Source of the DNA: Algimonas arctica
Lineage (GTDB): Bacteria; Pseudomonadota; Alphaproteobacteria; Caulobacterales; Maricaulaceae
Length of the DNA stretch: 64,000 bases
Reading direction: 5' to 3'
NCBI RefSeq assembly: GCF_014652695.1
Contig: NZ_BMZH01000006.1
Coordinates: forward strand, 1-64,000
Below the pieces are notes generated by a model, which was not told the DNA's origin, ran no database searches, and saw only the letters and a list, made by a program, of their open reading frames with translations. Positions 62,061 through 64,000 of the stretch are shown piece after piece. How positions within the stretch are numbered: position 1 is the first letter of the stretch; every line of letters starts with the position of its first letter. A program made the position numbers and the translations under genes.

Positions 62061-62348
62061 ATGCTACGATCAGAGCTCATAGACCGACTCCACGAAGAGA
62101 ACCCGCATTTAACGCGCCGCGACATGGAGCGTGTTGTCGCGGTCGTGCTGGAATCCGTGACCCAAACATTAGAACGCGGCGCCCGCGTTGAATTGCGCGG
62201 ATTTGGCGCGTTTTCTGTGCGTCATCGCAAAGCGCGGGCCGGACGTAATCCTCGCACGGGCGATCCTGTTGCTGTGCCAGAGAAACATGTACCGTTCTTT
62301 CGAACGGGCAAGGACCTCCGCGAACGGATCGACGAATCGCGCGATTAG
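62061..62348 (+). CDS. ihfB: Integration host factor subunit beta
   Basis: IhfB (95 aa) bends DNA as a heterodimer with Ihf[21 protein letters not shown] and [20 protein letters not shown] then [22 protein letters not shown] are diagnostic, with the DNA-intercalating Pro in RNPRTG. The ATG at 62061 has AAGG upstream. It follows rpsA, as usual in proteobacteria. Confidence 0.95.
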   Translation: MLRSELIDRLHEENPHLTRRDMERVVAVVLESVTQTLERGARVELRGFGAFSVRHRKARAGRNPRTGDPVAVPEKHVPFFRTGKDLRERIDESRD

Positions 62349-62430
62349 TGAGTTTTCGCGGAATTTTCGCGCACCAAACCCCGTATTAATCTTACATTCA
62401 ACGACGTTTTGCTTATGATGGCCCGTTAAC

Positions 62431-62447
62431 TGCGCCATTTTGGCGCA
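62431..62447. other. Small palindrome upstream of mscL
   Basis: TGCGCCA-TTT-TGGCGCA, 24 bp before the mscL ATG. It may be an operator or a leftover terminator for ihfB; there is no T tract. Confidence 0.4.
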
Positions 62448-62470
62448 AGCGATTATGGGGATATAATCAA

Positions 62471-62893
62471 ATGGGTATGCTTTCAGAATTCAAATCTTTC
62501 GCCATGAAGGGCAATCTTGTCGATATGGCCGTTGGCTTCGTCATGGGCTCAGCGTTTGCGACTGTTGTCACAGCGTTCACCCAAGGCGTATTCTTGCCAT
62601 TACTGTCACCGGTCATGGGCGGGATTGATCTCTCAGAAATGAAATTCACCGTGAGCGAAGCGGTCCTTGCTGCGGATGGCACCGTATTGACAGATGCGGC
62701 CGTTGTTGACTTCGGGACATTCCTGTCGGCCACGATCTCTTTCATCATTGTGGCTTTCGTTATGTTCATGATCATCAAAGGTTTGAACAAAGCTAAGAAA
62801 AAAGAAGAAGCCGCGCCGTCCGCGCCGCCGGCTGATCAAGTTCTGCTCGCAGAAATCCGTGATCTTTTGGCGCGACAAAACGCCAAACTTTAG
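62471..62893 (+). CDS. mscL: Large-conductance mechanosensitive channel
   Basis: MscL (140 aa) opens at high membrane tension to release solutes in hypoosmotic shock. LSEFKSFAMKGNLVDMAVGF (N-terminal helix and TM1) and TISFIIVAFVMFMIIKGLNK (TM2), with the C-terminal bundle EIRDLLARQN, are typical. Length is normal. It has its own terminator. Confidence 0.96.
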   Translation: MGMLSEFKSFAMKGNLVDMAVGFVMGSAFATVVTAFTQGVFLPLLSPVMGGIDLSEMKFTVSEAVLAADGTVLTDAAVVDFGTFLSATISFIIVAFVMFMIIKGLNKAKKKEEAAPSAPPADQVLLAEIRDLLARQNAKL

Positions 62894-62915
62894 TCGCCAA
62901 TCGCGCCTGAAATTC

Positions 62916-62948
62916 AAGCCGCCGCGACTCTGTCGTGGCGGCTTTTTT
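62916..62948 (+). terminator. Terminator of mscL
   Basis: AAGCCGCCGCGA and TCGTGGCGGC form the stem around CTCTG, followed by T6. One G-T pair is present. Confidence 0.9.
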
Positions 62949-63032
62949 GTTGTTTGAATGATTGTCTGTCTAAGCGATGGGAACTTTTTCGCCTCCATCG
63001 GCTATATTGAGTAAGAATATTAGGAAGGTCAC

Positions 63033-63908
63033 ATGGTCAATCGTCGCGCATCCTTAACCAGATCCAACTTTGGCGGCCAATCCGTTCGCCGTCGGGGCGG
63101 TGGCTTTCGTTGGCAAATCATGTTGCTGTTTGCCGTAGGCGCGGCCGTTTATTATTTTGCCAATCAAGAACAAGTCCCATTTACGGGACGCACGCAGCTT
63201 CGCACGATGGAGCCTGCGCAAGAGATGCAACTGGGTCTGCAAAGCTACCAGCAAATCCTGTCCGACTCCCGCGTTTTGCGCGATGAACCCGTCGTCACAG
63301 TTGTGCGCGATATTGGTGCTCGGATTGCGCGCGCTGCCGCGCCCGAAGACCCTGGGTTTGAGTGGGCGTTCAACGTGATTGATAGCGATCAAGTTAACGC
63401 CTTCGCCCTGCCGGGCGGGTACACAGCCGTCTATACGGGCCTCATCCCTGTGGCGCAGACAGAAGACGGCCTTGCGGTGGTGATGGGCCACGAAGTCGGC
63501 CATGCGCTGGCACACCACGGTGCAGAGCGGATGGCGCAACAAAATATGCAGCGCATTGTTGGAGCCGGCGTCGCAATGGGCGCAGGCGGCATGGATAGCG
63601 GCGCGCAACAGGCTGTTATGGGCGTATTTGGCGGGATTAGCCAATATGGCTACGCTTTACCGTTTTCACGCGCCCATGAATCAGAAGCCGATTATATCGG
63701 CCTGATCCTGATGGCGCGGGCCTGTTATGATCCTCGTGAAGCCCCGCGATTGTGGGAACGCATGGGCGCGGCCGGCGGGGCGACACCGCCCGAGTTTCAA
63801 AGCACACACCCGAGTCCTGAAACCCGGATCAATGATTTCAAGACATGGATGCCCGAAGCGATTGAAGTTTATAATCAGAATTGTCCCACCGATATTTCGC
63901 TGAATTAA
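63033..63908 (+). CDS. M48 family metallopeptidase (membrane-anchored)
   Basis: A 291-aa zinc protease. One hydrophobic helix (residues about 27-43) anchors it in the inner membrane, and the rest faces the periplasm. The zinc motif is H153-E154-VG-H157 in MGHEVGHALAHHGAER; the third ligand Glu is in SRAHESEADYIGLILMA; FALPGGYTAVYTGL is the M48C signature (Oma1/YcaL/LoiP-like). It may degrade misfolded envelope proteins. Confidence 0.92.
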   Translation: MVNRRASLTRSNFGGQSVRRRGGGFRWQIMLLFAVGAAVYYFANQEQVPFTGRTQLRTMEPAQEMQLGLQSYQQILSDSRVLRDEPVVTVVRDIGARIARAAAPEDPGFEWAFNVIDSDQVNAFALPGGYTAVYTGLIPVAQTEDGLAVVMGHEVGHALAHHGAERMAQQNMQRIVGAGVAMGAGGMDSGAQQAVMGVFGGISQYGYALPFSRAHESEADYIGLILMARACYDPREAPRLWERMGAAGGATPPEFQSTHPSPETRINDFKTWMPEAIEVYNQNCPTDISLN

Positions 63909-63939
63909 CACATCACGGCGGGCATGGTGCCGCTGGGTT

Positions 63940-64000
63940 TATTGCCCTGCGGTGGTGGCCTCTTCCAAGTGGTCAAGCAGCGAGTTTAATCGGTCCTTGC
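63940..64000 (-). CDS. C-terminal end of an unidentified gene (partial)
   Basis: On the minus strand the open frame entering from the right edge reads KDRLNSLLDHLEEATTAGQ before a TAA at 63940-63942. The helical, charged pattern looks like a protein C-terminus and the gene would converge on the M48 gene. Too little is visible to name it. Confidence 0.35.

Noticed and set aside
1-64000. CRISPR arrays, tRNA and rRNA genes
   Set aside because: No regularly spaced repeats and no recognisable tRNA or rRNA segments were found by eye on either strand.

Overview
The window is chromosomal DNA of an alphaproteobacterium. The evidence is a tuf-rpsJ / S10-spc-alpha ribosomal block ordered secY-adk-rpsM-rpsK-rpoA-rplQ, a short-form adenylate kinase, an ATP12 chaperone, a cmk-rpsA-ihfB cluster and a CrcB/RluC/ATP12/Do-protease group. 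An affiliation near the Maricaulales/Hyphomonadaceae is a guess, not shown. No tRNA, rRNA or CRISPR array was seen.

Region 1 (1-17.3 kb) is the ribosomal protein superoperon, from the end of tuf to rplQ, closed by a strong terminator. It has two departures from the usual plan. First, rpsJ (S10) is followed by its own hairpin and terminator and is separated from rplC (L3) by about 2.4 kb, which holds an oppositely oriented small membrane protein and an AzgA-like NCS2 permease. Second, the rplO product is 306 residues because an L15 domain is joined through a Lys/Ala linker to a DUF2853-like domain.

Region 2 (17.3-35.2 kb) is mixed. It holds a DUF2306 membrane protein and a probable nitric-oxide response module (group III truncated hemoglobin, an unlisted 56-residue membrane protein, NsrR-like regulator, DUF1971 protein) around a 29-bp palindrome. 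Next come a GbsR/MarR-regulated group with a frameshifted fatty acid desaturase, an ECF sigma factor, an S9 peptidase and a Kef-type antiporter. The minus-strand group Do protease - CrcB - RluC - ATP12 is normally found directly after rplQ in alphaproteobacteria, so it looks inverted. A decayed rplQ fragment at 18.5 kb sits close to one presumed breakpoint. A BlaI/BlaR1-type pair with two matching operator boxes and an SDR oxidoreductase follow.

Region 3 (35.2-41.7 kb) holds a Na+/H+ antiporter and a glycosyltransferase-2 pseudogene. The pseudogene has two in-frame amber codons and is split by a 3173-bp IS1595-family element with a perfect 8-bp target duplication, 25-bp inverted ends (24/25 match) and four passenger genes.

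Region 4 (41.7-64 kb) carries ordinary single genes: QueG, a GST, a CDF exporter, an M1 aminopeptidase lipoprotein, UppP, a serine hydrolase, Dps, an aminotransferase, an EamA permease, a long Pro/Glu-rich membrane-anchored protein, a thioesterase, TruA and Fmt. After a repeat-rich 1-kb gap come a DUF2199 protein, cmk-rpsA-ihfB, mscL and an M48 protease. All functional calls come from reading the translated sequences by eye, and no database search was run.
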